Of a stretch of 64,000 bases of DNA, positions 42,079-50,072 are shown piece by piece. Both the position numbers and the translations under genes were made by a program. Source of the stretch: Taklimakanibacter albus (GTDB lineage Bacteria > Pseudomonadota > Alphaproteobacteria > Rhizobiales > Aestuariivirgaceae); contig NZ_JAENHL010000006.1 in the NCBI RefSeq assembly GCF_016595235.1, positions 1,178,001 through 1,242,000 on the forward strand. The letters are read 5' to 3'. The notes beneath the pieces were generated by a model. That model saw nothing but the letters and a program-made list of their open reading frames with translations, searched no databases and had not been told where the DNA came from. The stretch's first letter is position 1, and every line of letters starts with the position of its first letter.

Positions 42079-43287
42079 GTGAAGCTTGTCCCCCTCTGCC
42101 TGTCCGCCTTGCTTGTGTTGGCCACGTCCACTGCCGCCTCGGCCGCCGACTGCCAGCCCACCTCCCCTTCCAAATTCCCGAGCTGGCTTTCGGGGGTCAA
42201 GAAGGAAGCCGCCGGGATGGGCATTTCGCGGCGCGGGCTCGCCGGCCTAGACGGCCTCACCTATGATCCCGCGGTCATCAAGCGGGACCGCTCGCAGAGC
42301 GTCTTCTCCCTCACTTTCCTCGAATTCCAGGCGCGCCTGATTTCCGGCGGTCGCATGAACAAGGGCGCCGCGCTCATCAAGCAGCATGCGGCGATCTTCA
42401 AGCAAGTGGAGCAGCGCTACGGCGTGCCGCCCTCGGTGATTACCGCCTTCTGGGGCCTCGAAACCGATTTCGGCGGTTATATGGGTGATTTCCATACCAT
42501 CCGCTCGCTCGCGACGCTCGCCTTCGATTGCCGGCGGCCTGAGAAATTCCGCCCGCAGGTCTTTGCCGCCCTCCAGATTCTGGATCGCGGCGATATGACC
42601 GAAGAGGATATGGTCGGCGCCTGGGCCGGCGAGATCGGCCAGGTGCAGTTCCTCCCCGCCGATTTTCTCGAGAGCGCCGTCGACGCCGATGGCGACGGCC
42701 GTGTGGACCTCAAGCGCAGCATTCCCGACATTCTGATGTCGACCGGCAGCCTTCTCGTCAATCACGGCTGGCAAGCCAACCAGCCCTGGCTGCAGGAAGT
42801 GAGCGTTCCCGAGGACATGCCATGGGATCAGGCCGATATCGCCATCCAGCATCCGCGGTCGCAATGGGCCAAATGGGGAGTAAAACTGGTATCCGGGAAG
42901 AGCCTGAAGGCAGACAAGGCAGGAGCCTCGCTGCTCCTGCCCATGGGCCGTCACGGTCCGGCTTTCCTCGCCTATCCGAATTTCACCAAGGTCTATCTGA
43001 AGTGGAACGAGTCGCTCATCTACTCGACGACGGCCGCCTATTTCGGCACCCGTCTCGCGGGCGCTCCGCCGGTCAGCAAGGGCAATGGTCCGGTCGATGC
43101 TCTCGACTACAACCAGATCATGGAATTGCAGAAGATCCTGACCCGCATGGGTTATGACGTCGGCAAGGTCGACGGCAAGCTGGGGGCCGCAAGCCGGGCC
43201 GCGGTCAAGGCGGTACAGATCAAGCTCGGCCTACCGGCCGATTCCTGGCCGACGACGGAATTCCTCGCCCGCTTGCGCAAGAGCTGA
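42079..43287 (+). CDS. lytic murein transglycosylase (MltB type) with peptidoglycan-binding domain
   Basis: A 402-residue periplasmic enzyme that cleaves the MurNAc-GlcNAc bond to form 1,6-anhydro ends. A signal peptide (KLVPLCLSALLVLA) is followed by the family 3 lytic transglycosylase domain with the catalytic Glu in FWGLETDFGGYMG and GQVQFLPADFL. The C-terminal 70 residues are a PG_binding_1 domain (QKILTRMGYDVGKVDGKLG). The GTG at 42079 is chosen because GGAG lies 8 bases before it; a GTG at 42046 has none. Confidence 0.93.
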   Translation: MKLVPLCLSALLVLATSTAASAADCQPTSPSKFPSWLSGVKKEAAGMGISRRGLAGLDGLTYDPAVIKRDRSQSVFSLTFLEFQARLISGGRMNKGAALIKQHAAIFKQVEQRYGVPPSVITAFWGLETDFGGYMGDFHTIRSLATLAFDCRRPEKFRPQVFAALQILDRGDMTEEDMVGAWAGEIGQVQFLPADFLESAVDADGDGRVDLKRSIPDILMSTGSLLVNHGWQANQPWLQEVSVPEDMPWDQADIAIQHPRSQWAKWGVKLVSGKSLKADKAGASLLLPMGRHGPAFLAYPNFTKVYLKWNESLIYSTTAAYFGTRLAGAPPVSKGNGPVDALDYNQIMELQKILTRMGYDVGKVDGKLGAASRAAVKAVQIKLGLPADSWPTTEFLARLRKS

Positions 43288-43295
43288 CGGCAACG

Positions 43296-44324
43296 ATGAC
43301 GGAACGACGTGCCTCCGCCCAAGAACTGGCGGCCTTATCCTATGCGGTTTTGACCTCGGCCGGCGCCGATCCGGATTCGGCCGAGGCAACGACCGGCGCC
43401 ATGCTGCACGCCTCGCTTCTGGGCGTCGACAGCCATGGCATCAGGCTCCTGCCCTTCTATGCCGATTGCCTGAGGGACGGCATCTGCAATCCGAAGCCCA
43501 AGATCACCGTGTCGCATCCGCGCCGCAGCGCCGTGCTGGTCGACGCCGATGACGGCCTCGGCCATCTCCCCACCTATCGGGCCATGGACGAGGCCTGCGC
43601 CATTGCGCGCGACACCGGCATCGGCATGGGCGTGGTGATCAACTCGACCCATTTCGGCGCCGCCGGCGCCTATGCGCTCGCCGCCGCGAATGCCGGCTTC
43701 ATCGGCTTCGTCACCTGCAATTCAGGCGCCTTCGTCGTGCCTTATGGCGGCAAGAAGCCTATTCACGGCACGAGCCCGATCGCCATGGCGGCGCCCCTCG
43801 AGAGCCGTGATCCCTATTTCCTCGACATGGCGACGAGTTCCATCCCCTGGAACAAGGTGATGCGCTACCGCACCGAAGGGCTCGAGCTGCCTCCTGATGC
43901 GGCGCTCGACGCCGAAGGGCAGTACACCCTGGATCCCAATATGGCGGTCTGCTTAGGCCCCGTCGGCGGTTCGGGCTTCGGCTACAAGGGCGCGGCGCTC
44001 GCCGGCCTGGCCGAAGTCCTGGGCGCCATGCTTACCGGCATGCGGCTCTCCATCGAGCAGGAAGGCGTCGTGCTCGCCGACACCAAGGTCGGCCATTTCG
44101 TCATGGCGATCGATCCGTCGACCTTCGTTCCCCTGGCTGTCTTCAACGAGCGCCATGCGGGCTATCTCGACGGCTTCAAGGCAGAACCTGGAATCATGCC
44201 GGCGGGCGGACCCGAATGGGCGAAGCGGATCGACCGCGAGGCCAAGGGTATTCCGTTGGCCGAAGGTCTCCACCGCGAGCTCGCCGACGCGGCGGACAAG
44301 GCGAAAGTGGCATTTTCGCTCTAG
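43296..44324 (+). CDS. Ldh-family (malate/L-lactate dehydrogenase type 2) oxidoreductase
   Basis: A 342-residue NAD(P)H-dependent enzyme. LLGVDSHGIRLLPFYAD with the conserved Ser-His is near residue 42; NSTHFGAAGAYAL and HGTSPIAMAAP mark the nucleotide site. It could reduce an alpha-keto acid such as ureidoglycolate, sulfolactate or lactate; the substrate is open. It starts 8 bases after the transglycosylase gene. Its TAG stop is the first triplet of the palindromic repeat copy 2. Confidence 0.92.
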   Translation: MTERRASAQELAALSYAVLTSAGADPDSAEATTGAMLHASLLGVDSHGIRLLPFYADCLRDGICNPKPKITVSHPRRSAVLVDADDGLGHLPTYRAMDEACAIARDTGIGMGVVINSTHFGAAGAYALAAANAGFIGFVTCNSGAFVVPYGGKKPIHGTSPIAMAAPLESRDPYFLDMATSSIPWNKVMRYRTEGLELPPDAALDAEGQYTLDPNMAVCLGPVGGSGFGYKGAALAGLAEVLGAMLTGMRLSIEQEGVVLADTKVGHFVMAIDPSTFVPLAVFNERHAGYLDGFKAEPGIMPAGGPEWAKRIDREAKGIPLAEGLHRELADAADKAKVAFSL

Positions 44325-44448
44325 AGCCCTACCCGTCTTGATCGAATCGGAACGATTCGATCAAGACGGGTAAAAGGGCTCGAAAACATATAATCTGGAG
44401 CGCTTCCTTATCGCTAAAGTCGAGCAACTTTGGCGGGAAGCGCTCTAG
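44322..44448. repeat. RIME-like palindromic element, copy 2
   Basis: 127 bp, same ends (TAGAG...CTCTAG) and same two hairpins as 24686-24812. The second half is almost unchanged; the first hairpin differs at many positions but keeps its pairing. It supplies the stop codon of the upstream gene. Confidence 0.88.
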
Positions 44449-44530
44449 ATTCGGGCCATGCGCGGGCTGCATCCGGGGCCATCCGGATTGTTCATTGGCT
44501 TGCGCCTGCTCCCTCCCTATAGCTCGCCCA

Positions 44531-45427
44531 ATGAGCGTTGCGGGAGAGACAGCCGGTCATCGGGACAATCACGCCGTGGGTATCCTCTGGATGCTCGTCA
44601 CGGTGCTGTGCTTCACCTCGCTCGACACGCTGGTCAAACACCTGCTCGAGACCTATTCGCTGGTCCAGGTCACCTGGGCGCGCTTCTTTTTCGCCACCAT
44701 CGTCGCCGCTTTGGCGGCGGGCAAGAACCTGCCCAAGGTGGTGAAGACCAAGGCACCGACCATGCAGCTGACGCGCTCGCTGCTCCTTGCCTTGACCACC
44801 GCTCTGTTCAATGCCGGCATACGCATCGTGCCCCTGGCGACGGCGACGACCATCATGTTCCTCGCCCCCATCCTGGTCACCGTGCTGTCGGTTCCGCTGC
44901 TCAAAGAACATGTGGGGCCGCGGCGCTGGTTCGGCGTGCTCGTCGGCTTTGTCGGCGCGCTTATCGTGGTCCGTCCTTGGGAAAGCCATGCCGGTCTGTT
45001 CATCAGCGGCGCCCTGTTCCTGCTGATCGCCGCCTTGCTCAATGCCAGCTATCAGATCACCACCCGCAAGGTGCGCCTCTTCGACGAGCCCCTGACCTCG
45101 ATGTTCTACACCTCGGTGATCGGCGCGCTCGTTACCACGGTCTTCGTGCCTTGGCACTGGCAATGGCCGGAAGCGACCGATTGGCTGCTCCTCATCGGCA
45201 CCGGACTTCTCGGCGGTATCGGCCATCTCTTTCTCATCCGGGCCTTCCGCCAGGCGCCCGCCTCGGTCGTCGCCCCGTTTTCCTATTCATCGCTGATCTG
45301 GGCCGCTCTGTTCGGCTGGCTGTTTTTCGCCGAATGGCCTGAATACTGGACATGGCTGGGTGCCGCCTTGATCATCGGTTCCGGCCTTTACATTTTCCAT
45401 CGCGAAAGACAGCATAGGCACAACTGA
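44531..45427 (+). CDS. EamA/DMT-family exporter
   Basis: A 298-residue membrane protein with ten hydrophobic segments. GILWMLVTVLCFTSLDTLVKHLLETYSLVQVTWARF opens the first EamA repeat, and FRQAPASVVAPFSYSSLIWAALFGWLFF is in the second. ATG at 44531 is preferred to 44495, since only it gives a normal short cytoplasmic lead. A class II aldolase gene follows 17 bases later and may share its transcript. Confidence 0.88.
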   Translation: MSVAGETAGHRDNHAVGILWMLVTVLCFTSLDTLVKHLLETYSLVQVTWARFFFATIVAALAAGKNLPKVVKTKAPTMQLTRSLLLALTTALFNAGIRIVPLATATTIMFLAPILVTVLSVPLLKEHVGPRRWFGVLVGFVGALIVVRPWESHAGLFISGALFLLIAALLNASYQITTRKVRLFDEPLTSMFYTSVIGALVTTVFVPWHWQWPEATDWLLLIGTGLLGGIGHLFLIRAFRQAPASVVAPFSYSSLIWAALFGWLFFAEWPEYWTWLGAALIIGSGLYIFHRERQHRHN

Positions 45428-45444
45428 CAATTCGGGAGAATGCT

Positions 45445-46203
45445 ATGACTTCGGTGACCAAGCTCAAGACCAAGACGTCGGAAGAACAGCAGCTGCGCAT
45501 CGATCTGGCCGCGGCCTTCCGCCTCGCCGAGCATTTCAACTGGCATGAGGGCGTCGCCAATCATTTCAGCCTGGCCGTGTCGCCGGACGGCAAGCAGTTC
45601 CTGATGAACCCGAAATGGCGGCATTTCTCCGGCATCAAGGCGTCCGATCTCCTGCTCCTCGATGCCGACGACAAGGAGGCGATGAAGCGCCCCGATGCGC
45701 CCGACGAGACGGCGTGGTGCATCCATGGCCGCATGCACGCTCTGGTTCCGTCGGCGCGCTGCGTGCTGCATGTCCACCCGACCTATGCGACGGCGCTCGC
45801 CGGCCTCGCCGATCCTGAGGTCAAGCCGATCGATCAGAACACGGCGCGCTTCTATAACCGCATCGCCTATGATCTGGGCTATGAGGGCATGGCCAATTCG
45901 GACGCCGAGGGTAACCGCCTCGCGAGCCTCCTCGGCAATAACAAGACGATGATGATGGGCAATCACGGCGTGCTGATCGCCGCCGGTTCGGTCGCCGAAG
46001 CCTTCGACGAGCTCTATTATCTCGAGCGCGCCTGCCAGACGCTGATGATCGCTTATGCGAGCGGCCAGAAGCTCAATGTCATGAACGACAAGGTCGCCGA
46101 ACAGACGGCGCGCGATTGGGACCTTTATGCCGACTCGGCTTTCGCGCATTTCGCCGAGATGAAAAAGATCCTCGACCGCAAGGATCCGTCCTACGCCGAC
46201 TGA
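45445..46203 (+). CDS. class II aldolase/adducin-family protein
   Basis: A 252-residue protein. The zinc-binding His pair HVHP (near residue 112) and the later NHG motif (residue 173) are present, with ANHFSLAVSP and NPKWRHFSGIKASDLLLLD before them. Members split sugar phosphates or act as decarboxylase-like enzymes; the substrate here is unknown. CGGGAGAATGCT precedes the ATG. Confidence 0.9.
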   Translation: MTSVTKLKTKTSEEQQLRIDLAAAFRLAEHFNWHEGVANHFSLAVSPDGKQFLMNPKWRHFSGIKASDLLLLDADDKEAMKRPDAPDETAWCIHGRMHALVPSARCVLHVHPTYATALAGLADPEVKPIDQNTARFYNRIAYDLGYEGMANSDAEGNRLASLLGNNKTMMMGNHGVLIAAGSVAEAFDELYYLERACQTLMIAYASGQKLNVMNDKVAEQTARDWDLYADSAFAHFAEMKKILDRKDPSYAD

Positions 46204-46334
46204 TCTAACCACCTGATCTAATGACCAAAAAACGCTGAATGGCGGACAACCGTCCGTTCAGCGGTGGCTCAGCACATTGCGCCTATTCTGTGACAATCAA
46301 TTGGGGGCCGATTGTTTCAGGATAGGAGAACGCC

Positions 46335-46421
46335 ATGCGTCCTGTCGAAACCGTTTTCGCCGGTCTGTTGATCGTCACCGTCCTCACCACCGTTGTGAAG
46401 GTTGCCGTCATCCTGCTGTGA
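46335..46421 (+). CDS. possible 28-residue single-TM protein
   Basis: MRPVETVFAGLLIVTVLTTV then VKVAVILL: a short basic start and one hydrophobic helix. AGGAGAACGCC gives a strong ribosome site with 6-base spacing. It lies in the gap 46204-46429, after a GCTGAA/TTCAGC hairpin at 46233-46263. Confidence 0.45.
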   Translation: MRPVETVFAGLLIVTVLTTVVKVAVILL

Positions 46422-46429
46422 GAGGTGGG

Positions 46430-46840
46430 TCACGCATGCAGCTTCAGGCCTTTGACGATCTTGTCGAGCGTTTTGCGCTCGGCATGAAGAGCGACCCCGG
46501 CGAGATCGAGCTTGTCGGTCGGAACATTCGCCACCGCCGCACGATTGTCGACATCGTTATAGGTCGTGAACAGCTCCATCGTGTAGATAGACGGCACGAC
46601 GCCGCGCTCGGCCGCCCGTTTCAGCACCCGCGTCAACGCCTCGGCGTCTGCCGCGAAGACGAGGATGGGCTGGCGCACCAGAGGTCCATAGGCAACGCCG
46701 CTGCCGTCCCGGTAGCGGTCGCCGACGATCTCGGGGTAGACTCCGGCAAGGCCGCCGGCGAGAAAGGCGGTCACATTGAGTTTCTGCCATTGTGCCAGGC
46801 TCTCGCGCACCACGATGGCGATCTTGGTATCGAATGTCAT
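46430..46840 (-). CDS. DUF2000 family protein
   Basis: A 136-residue protein. KIAIVVRESLAQWQKLNVTAFLAGGLAG at the start and ADAEALTRVLKRAAERGVVPSIYTMELFTTYNDVDN in the middle match DUF2000, a peptidyl-tRNA hydrolase-like fold of unknown role. It is divergent from an AraC-family gene, starting 19 bases from it. Confidence 0.9.
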   Translation of the reverse strand: MTFDTKIAIVVRESLAQWQKLNVTAFLAGGLAGVYPEIVGDRYRDGSGVAYGPLVRQPILVFAADAEALTRVLKRAAERGVVPSIYTMELFTTYNDVDNRAAVANVPTDKLDLAGVALHAERKTLDKIVKGLKLHA

Positions 46841-46859
46841 GCCGCAGACCTTAGGAGAA

Positions 46860-47699
46860 ATGCCGCAGATCCGTCTTGAACGATCGTGCGGCGCACACGA
46901 CGGTGACTGGATCGGTCATGCGCCCGCTGGCGCCGGCTTCGAGCGCATCGAGGCCTTTTTCTCAGGGTATGCTTATGATCCGCATCGCCACGACACCTAT
47001 GCGCTGGGCTACACGATCAGCGGCGTCCAGTCCTTCACCTATCGCGGCGCCCAGGCCGACAGTCTTGCCGGCAATGCCATGGTGCTCCATCCCGACGAAG
47101 TCCATGACGGCCGCGCCGGCGTCGCGACGGGGTTCCGCTATCGGATGCTTTATATCGAGCCACGCCTGATCAGCGAGGCCCTGCGCGGCCGGACCCATGC
47201 TCTGCCGTTCCTGAAGACGGCCGTCTCGTCCGATCCAGCGCTTCTTGCGGCACTCGGCGCGGCCCTTGCCGATCTCACGCGCGCGCTCGAGCCACTCGAA
47301 AGGGACCGCATCGTCACCGCAATCGCCGATGCCCTCTTTGCCCTGGACGCCTCGCTGCCGGCGCGCCGGATGTCTGCCACCTCCGCGCACGCGGTCGACC
47401 GCGCCCGCCAGTTTCTCGACGCGCATTTTGCCCGCGTCGTCGCTTCGGAGGAGCTCGAGACCGAAACCGGGCTCGACCGTTATGCGCTCGCCCGGCATTT
47501 CCGGACGCGACTCGGCACCAGTCCCTATCGCTATCTCACCATGCGCCGCCTCGACCGTGCCAAGGCCGCTATCCTCAGCGGTGAGCCCCTGGCCGAGGCC
47601 GCCTTCCTCAGCGGCTTTGCCGATCAGAGCCACATGACGCGGCAGTTCAAGCAGGCTTTTGGTCTGACACCCGGCCATTGGCAGGCTCTGCGGCATTAG
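46860..47699 (+). CDS. AraC-family regulator with N-terminal cupin
   Basis: A 279-residue regulator. The N-terminal AraC-ligand cupin contains YDPHRHDTYALGYTISGVQSFTYRG (about residues 35-60). The two HTH motifs are in the last 100 residues (LETETGLDRYALARHFRTRLG, AFLSGFADQSHMTRQFKQAFG). AGGAG lies only 2 bases before the ATG at 46860, so an ATG at 46839 is possible. It probably controls DUF2000 or the DMT gene downstream. Confidence 0.9.
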   Translation: MPQIRLERSCGAHDGDWIGHAPAGAGFERIEAFFSGYAYDPHRHDTYALGYTISGVQSFTYRGAQADSLAGNAMVLHPDEVHDGRAGVATGFRYRMLYIEPRLISEALRGRTHALPFLKTAVSSDPALLAALGAALADLTRALEPLERDRIVTAIADALFALDASLPARRMSATSAHAVDRARQFLDAHFARVVASEELETETGLDRYALARHFRTRLGTSPYRYLTMRRLDRAKAAILSGEPLAEAAFLSGFADQSHMTRQFKQAFGLTPGHWQALRH

Positions 47700-47777
47700 C
47701 TAAAGACCGGTCGCGCCTGTTGCAGCCATGCCGCGAACAGGCGAGCGCCTCATCCCCAACCTCTTCAGTCTCCTCCC

Positions 47778-48713
47778 ATGGCATTTCTCTCCGGCAACAG
47801 GAACCTGCTCGGCATCGCGTCGCTCTGCGCCGGCATCCTGATCATTTCGACCCAGGATGCGATCATCAAGGCGGTGAGCGGCGACTATGCTGTCACCCAG
47901 GCGGTCGCCACGCGCTCGATCGTCGCGTTGCCCATCCTCCTGTTCTTCGTCCATCTGAATGGCGGAATCCGGCAACTCTTCTCGCCGCGCTATTGGGTGC
48001 TGATCTTCCGCGGAGTCATCCTGCTTATCGCCTACACGTCCTATTACCTGGCGTTTCCGGCCCTGCCGCTCGCCGAGGCGATCGTGCTGTTCTTCACCGC
48101 GCCCTTCCTCGTCACCTTTCTCGCCGCCCCGATCCTCGGCGAGCGCGTCGAGCTCAAGGCGATCATCGCTCTCTTCGTCGGTTTTGCCGGTGTGCTGGTC
48201 ATCCTGAAGCCGGGCTTCGGCTTCTTCGAGCCGGCCGCATTGTTCAGCCTGCTGGCCGCCATCACCTATGCGCTGGCCATGCTCTTCGCCAGGAAGCTCG
48301 GCGTGACAGAGCCGGCCTCCGTCATGGCCTTCTACCAGAATTGGGTCTATCTCGTCGGCGCCGGTCTCATGGCGTTGGTCTTCCATCTCGGCGGCATCAC
48401 CACGTCGGACCATCCGAGCCTTGCGTTCCTGGTCCGGCCGTGGTCGTGGCCCGATCCCTTGAGCTTCGCGATGATGGCCGCCTGCGGTGCCATCGCCGCC
48501 ATCGCGATGGTGCTCATCACGCAGGCCTATCGCCTGGCCGATGCCAGCCTCGTCACCGTCTTCGAATATACCGGCATGATCTGGGCGCCGCTCTGGGGCT
48601 TCCTGTTTTTCGCCGAGGTGCCGGCAGCGACGACGCTGCTCGGCATGCTGCTCATCCTGGTGGCAGGCCTGATCGTGCTTGTGCGGCCGTCGCGGCGCGT
48701 CGAGGCGACCTGA
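47778..48713 (+). CDS. EamA/DMT-family exporter
   Basis: A 311-residue membrane protein, ten hydrophobic segments. ILIISTQDAIIKAVSGDYAVTQAVATRS starts the first repeat; LFFTAPFLVTFLAAPILGERVELKAIIAL and TGMIWAPLWGFLFFAEVP are characteristic of the RhaT/EamA group. It lies 78 bases after an AraC regulator, possibly under its control. Confidence 0.88.
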   Translation: MAFLSGNRNLLGIASLCAGILIISTQDAIIKAVSGDYAVTQAVATRSIVALPILLFFVHLNGGIRQLFSPRYWVLIFRGVILLIAYTSYYLAFPALPLAEAIVLFFTAPFLVTFLAAPILGERVELKAIIALFVGFAGVLVILKPGFGFFEPAALFSLLAAITYALAMLFARKLGVTEPASVMAFYQNWVYLVGAGLMALVFHLGGITTSDHPSLAFLVRPWSWPDPLSFAMMAACGAIAAIAMVLITQAYRLADASLVTVFEYTGMIWAPLWGFLFFAEVPAATTLLGMLLILVAGLIVLVRPSRRVEAT

Positions 48714-48716
48714 CGG

Positions 48717-49088
48717 TCAGACCGCCTTCGGATATTGATGGAAGGTCTTGCCGCTGACCTGGATGCCGGAACCGGACGCGACGAAGCTCAGCGCGTCACA
48801 ATAGCGGAAGCCGCCATAGACGGTTTCGACAAAGGCGCAGGCGACCGTCTCCATGATGGTGACGGAGCTGATCCGATAGTCGGGAGCACCCGCTCCCGCT
48901 TTGTCGGGAGCGCAGACGACCTCGATCCAGCGGTCGCGCGGCACCGAGATCGGCTTGCCTTCATCGATGCCGGTGATATGCGCCGTCGGCGCGAACAGCG
49001 CCGCCAGCATCGCTTTGTCCTGCTTGGCGACACCGGTGATGTAGCGGCGCACCCCGTCCTCGACGGTCTCCAGCGAAAGTCTGCTCAC
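48717..49088 (-). CDS. nuclear transport factor 2-like (SnoaL-type) protein
   Basis: A 123-residue alpha+beta barrel protein. The opening SLETVEDGVRRYITGVAKQDKAMLAALFAPTAHITG and RDRWIEVV match the NTF2-like fold. The last gene of the ABC/catabolic operon, its start overlaps the permease stop as ATGA. Could be an isomerase or binding protein for a pathway intermediate; no catalytic residues are assigned. Confidence 0.85.
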   Translation of the reverse strand: MSRLSLETVEDGVRRYITGVAKQDKAMLAALFAPTAHITGIDEGKPISVPRDRWIEVVCAPDKAGAGAPDYRISSVTIMETVACAFVETVYGGFRYCDALSFVASGSGIQVSGKTFHQYPKAV

Positions 49089-50059
49089 TTGATCACTCCG
49101 ATCTTCTTGCGGTCGATGGAAATCACCACGGCGATGATCAGCACCGCGCCCTTGATGATCAGCTGCGAATAAGACGAAACGCCCGCCAGATTGAGGCCGT
49201 TGGACAGGATGGTAATGATGAGCGCGCCGATGATGGTGCCCACCACGCCCCCCATGCCGCCGGTGAGCGGTGTTCCGCCGATGACCACGGCGGCGATCAC
49301 GTCGAGCTCGAGGCCCGTGCCGGCCGTCGGGCTGCCGGCGCCCATGCGCGAAGACAGAACGATCCCGGCAAGGCCGGAATAAAGGCCGGCCAGCGCGAAG
49401 GTGCCGATCTTGACCCGGTCGATGCGTATGCCGGAACGCTGCGCCACCATCTCACCGCCGCCGATGGCGACGATGCTGCGGCCGAGGATCGTGTGGTTCT
49501 GGATCACGTAAGCGACGGCGAAGGCGATGAGCGCCACGATGACGATCGTCGGCACGCCGGCGATATCGCCGGAACCGATCCAGCGCATCGTCTCGTCCTT
49601 GATCATGATCGGACGGCCTTCGGTGATGTGCAGCATCATGCCATGGCCGGCGACCAGAAGGCCCAGCGTCACGATGAAGGACGGCACCTTCATCTTGGCA
49701 TAGATGACGCCGACCAGGGCGCCGAGGAAAGCGCCGCTCAGCAATCCTGCCGGCGCCGCCAGGAGACCGTTCGACTGCATGAAATAGGCGACGATGACCG
49801 CCGAAAGCCCGACCACCGAGCCGACCGACAGATCAATGGAGGCCATCATGATGATGAAGGTCGCGCCCATGGCGGCGATCGACAGCACCGATGCCTGGCG
49901 CAGCACGGTCTCCAGATTGCGCGCGCTCACGAACTGGTCGGAGAAGATGGCGAAGCCGATGCAGACCAGGATGAGGACCATGAAGGGGAAATAGGTCCGC
50001 AGGCGATCGAAATTCATGCCGGATCGCAAGGATGGGGTGGAAGCTGTCATATCGCTCAT
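49085..50059 (-). CDS. sugar-type ABC transporter permease (RbsC-like)
   Basis: A 324-residue inner-membrane permease with 8-10 hydrophobic segments. GATFIIMMASIDLSVGSVVGLSAV and VVIGGTPLTGGMGGVVGTIIGALIITILSNGLNLAGVSSY are signatures of the RbsC/BPD_transp_2 family. It works with the ATPase and binding protein encoded just upstream. Confidence 0.95.
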   Translation of the reverse strand: MSDMTASTPSLRSGMNFDRLRTYFPFMVLILVCIGFAIFSDQFVSARNLETVLRQASVLSIAAMGATFIIMMASIDLSVGSVVGLSAVIVAYFMQSNGLLAAPAGLLSGAFLGALVGVIYAKMKVPSFIVTLGLLVAGHGMMLHITEGRPIMIKDETMRWIGSGDIAGVPTIVIVALIAFAVAYVIQNHTILGRSIVAIGGGEMVAQRSGIRIDRVKIGTFALAGLYSGLAGIVLSSRMGAGSPTAGTGLELDVIAAVVIGGTPLTGGMGGVVGTIIGALIITILSNGLNLAGVSSYSQLIIKGAVLIIAVVISIDRKKIGVIK

Positions 50060-50072
50060 AGCATGTCGCTCT

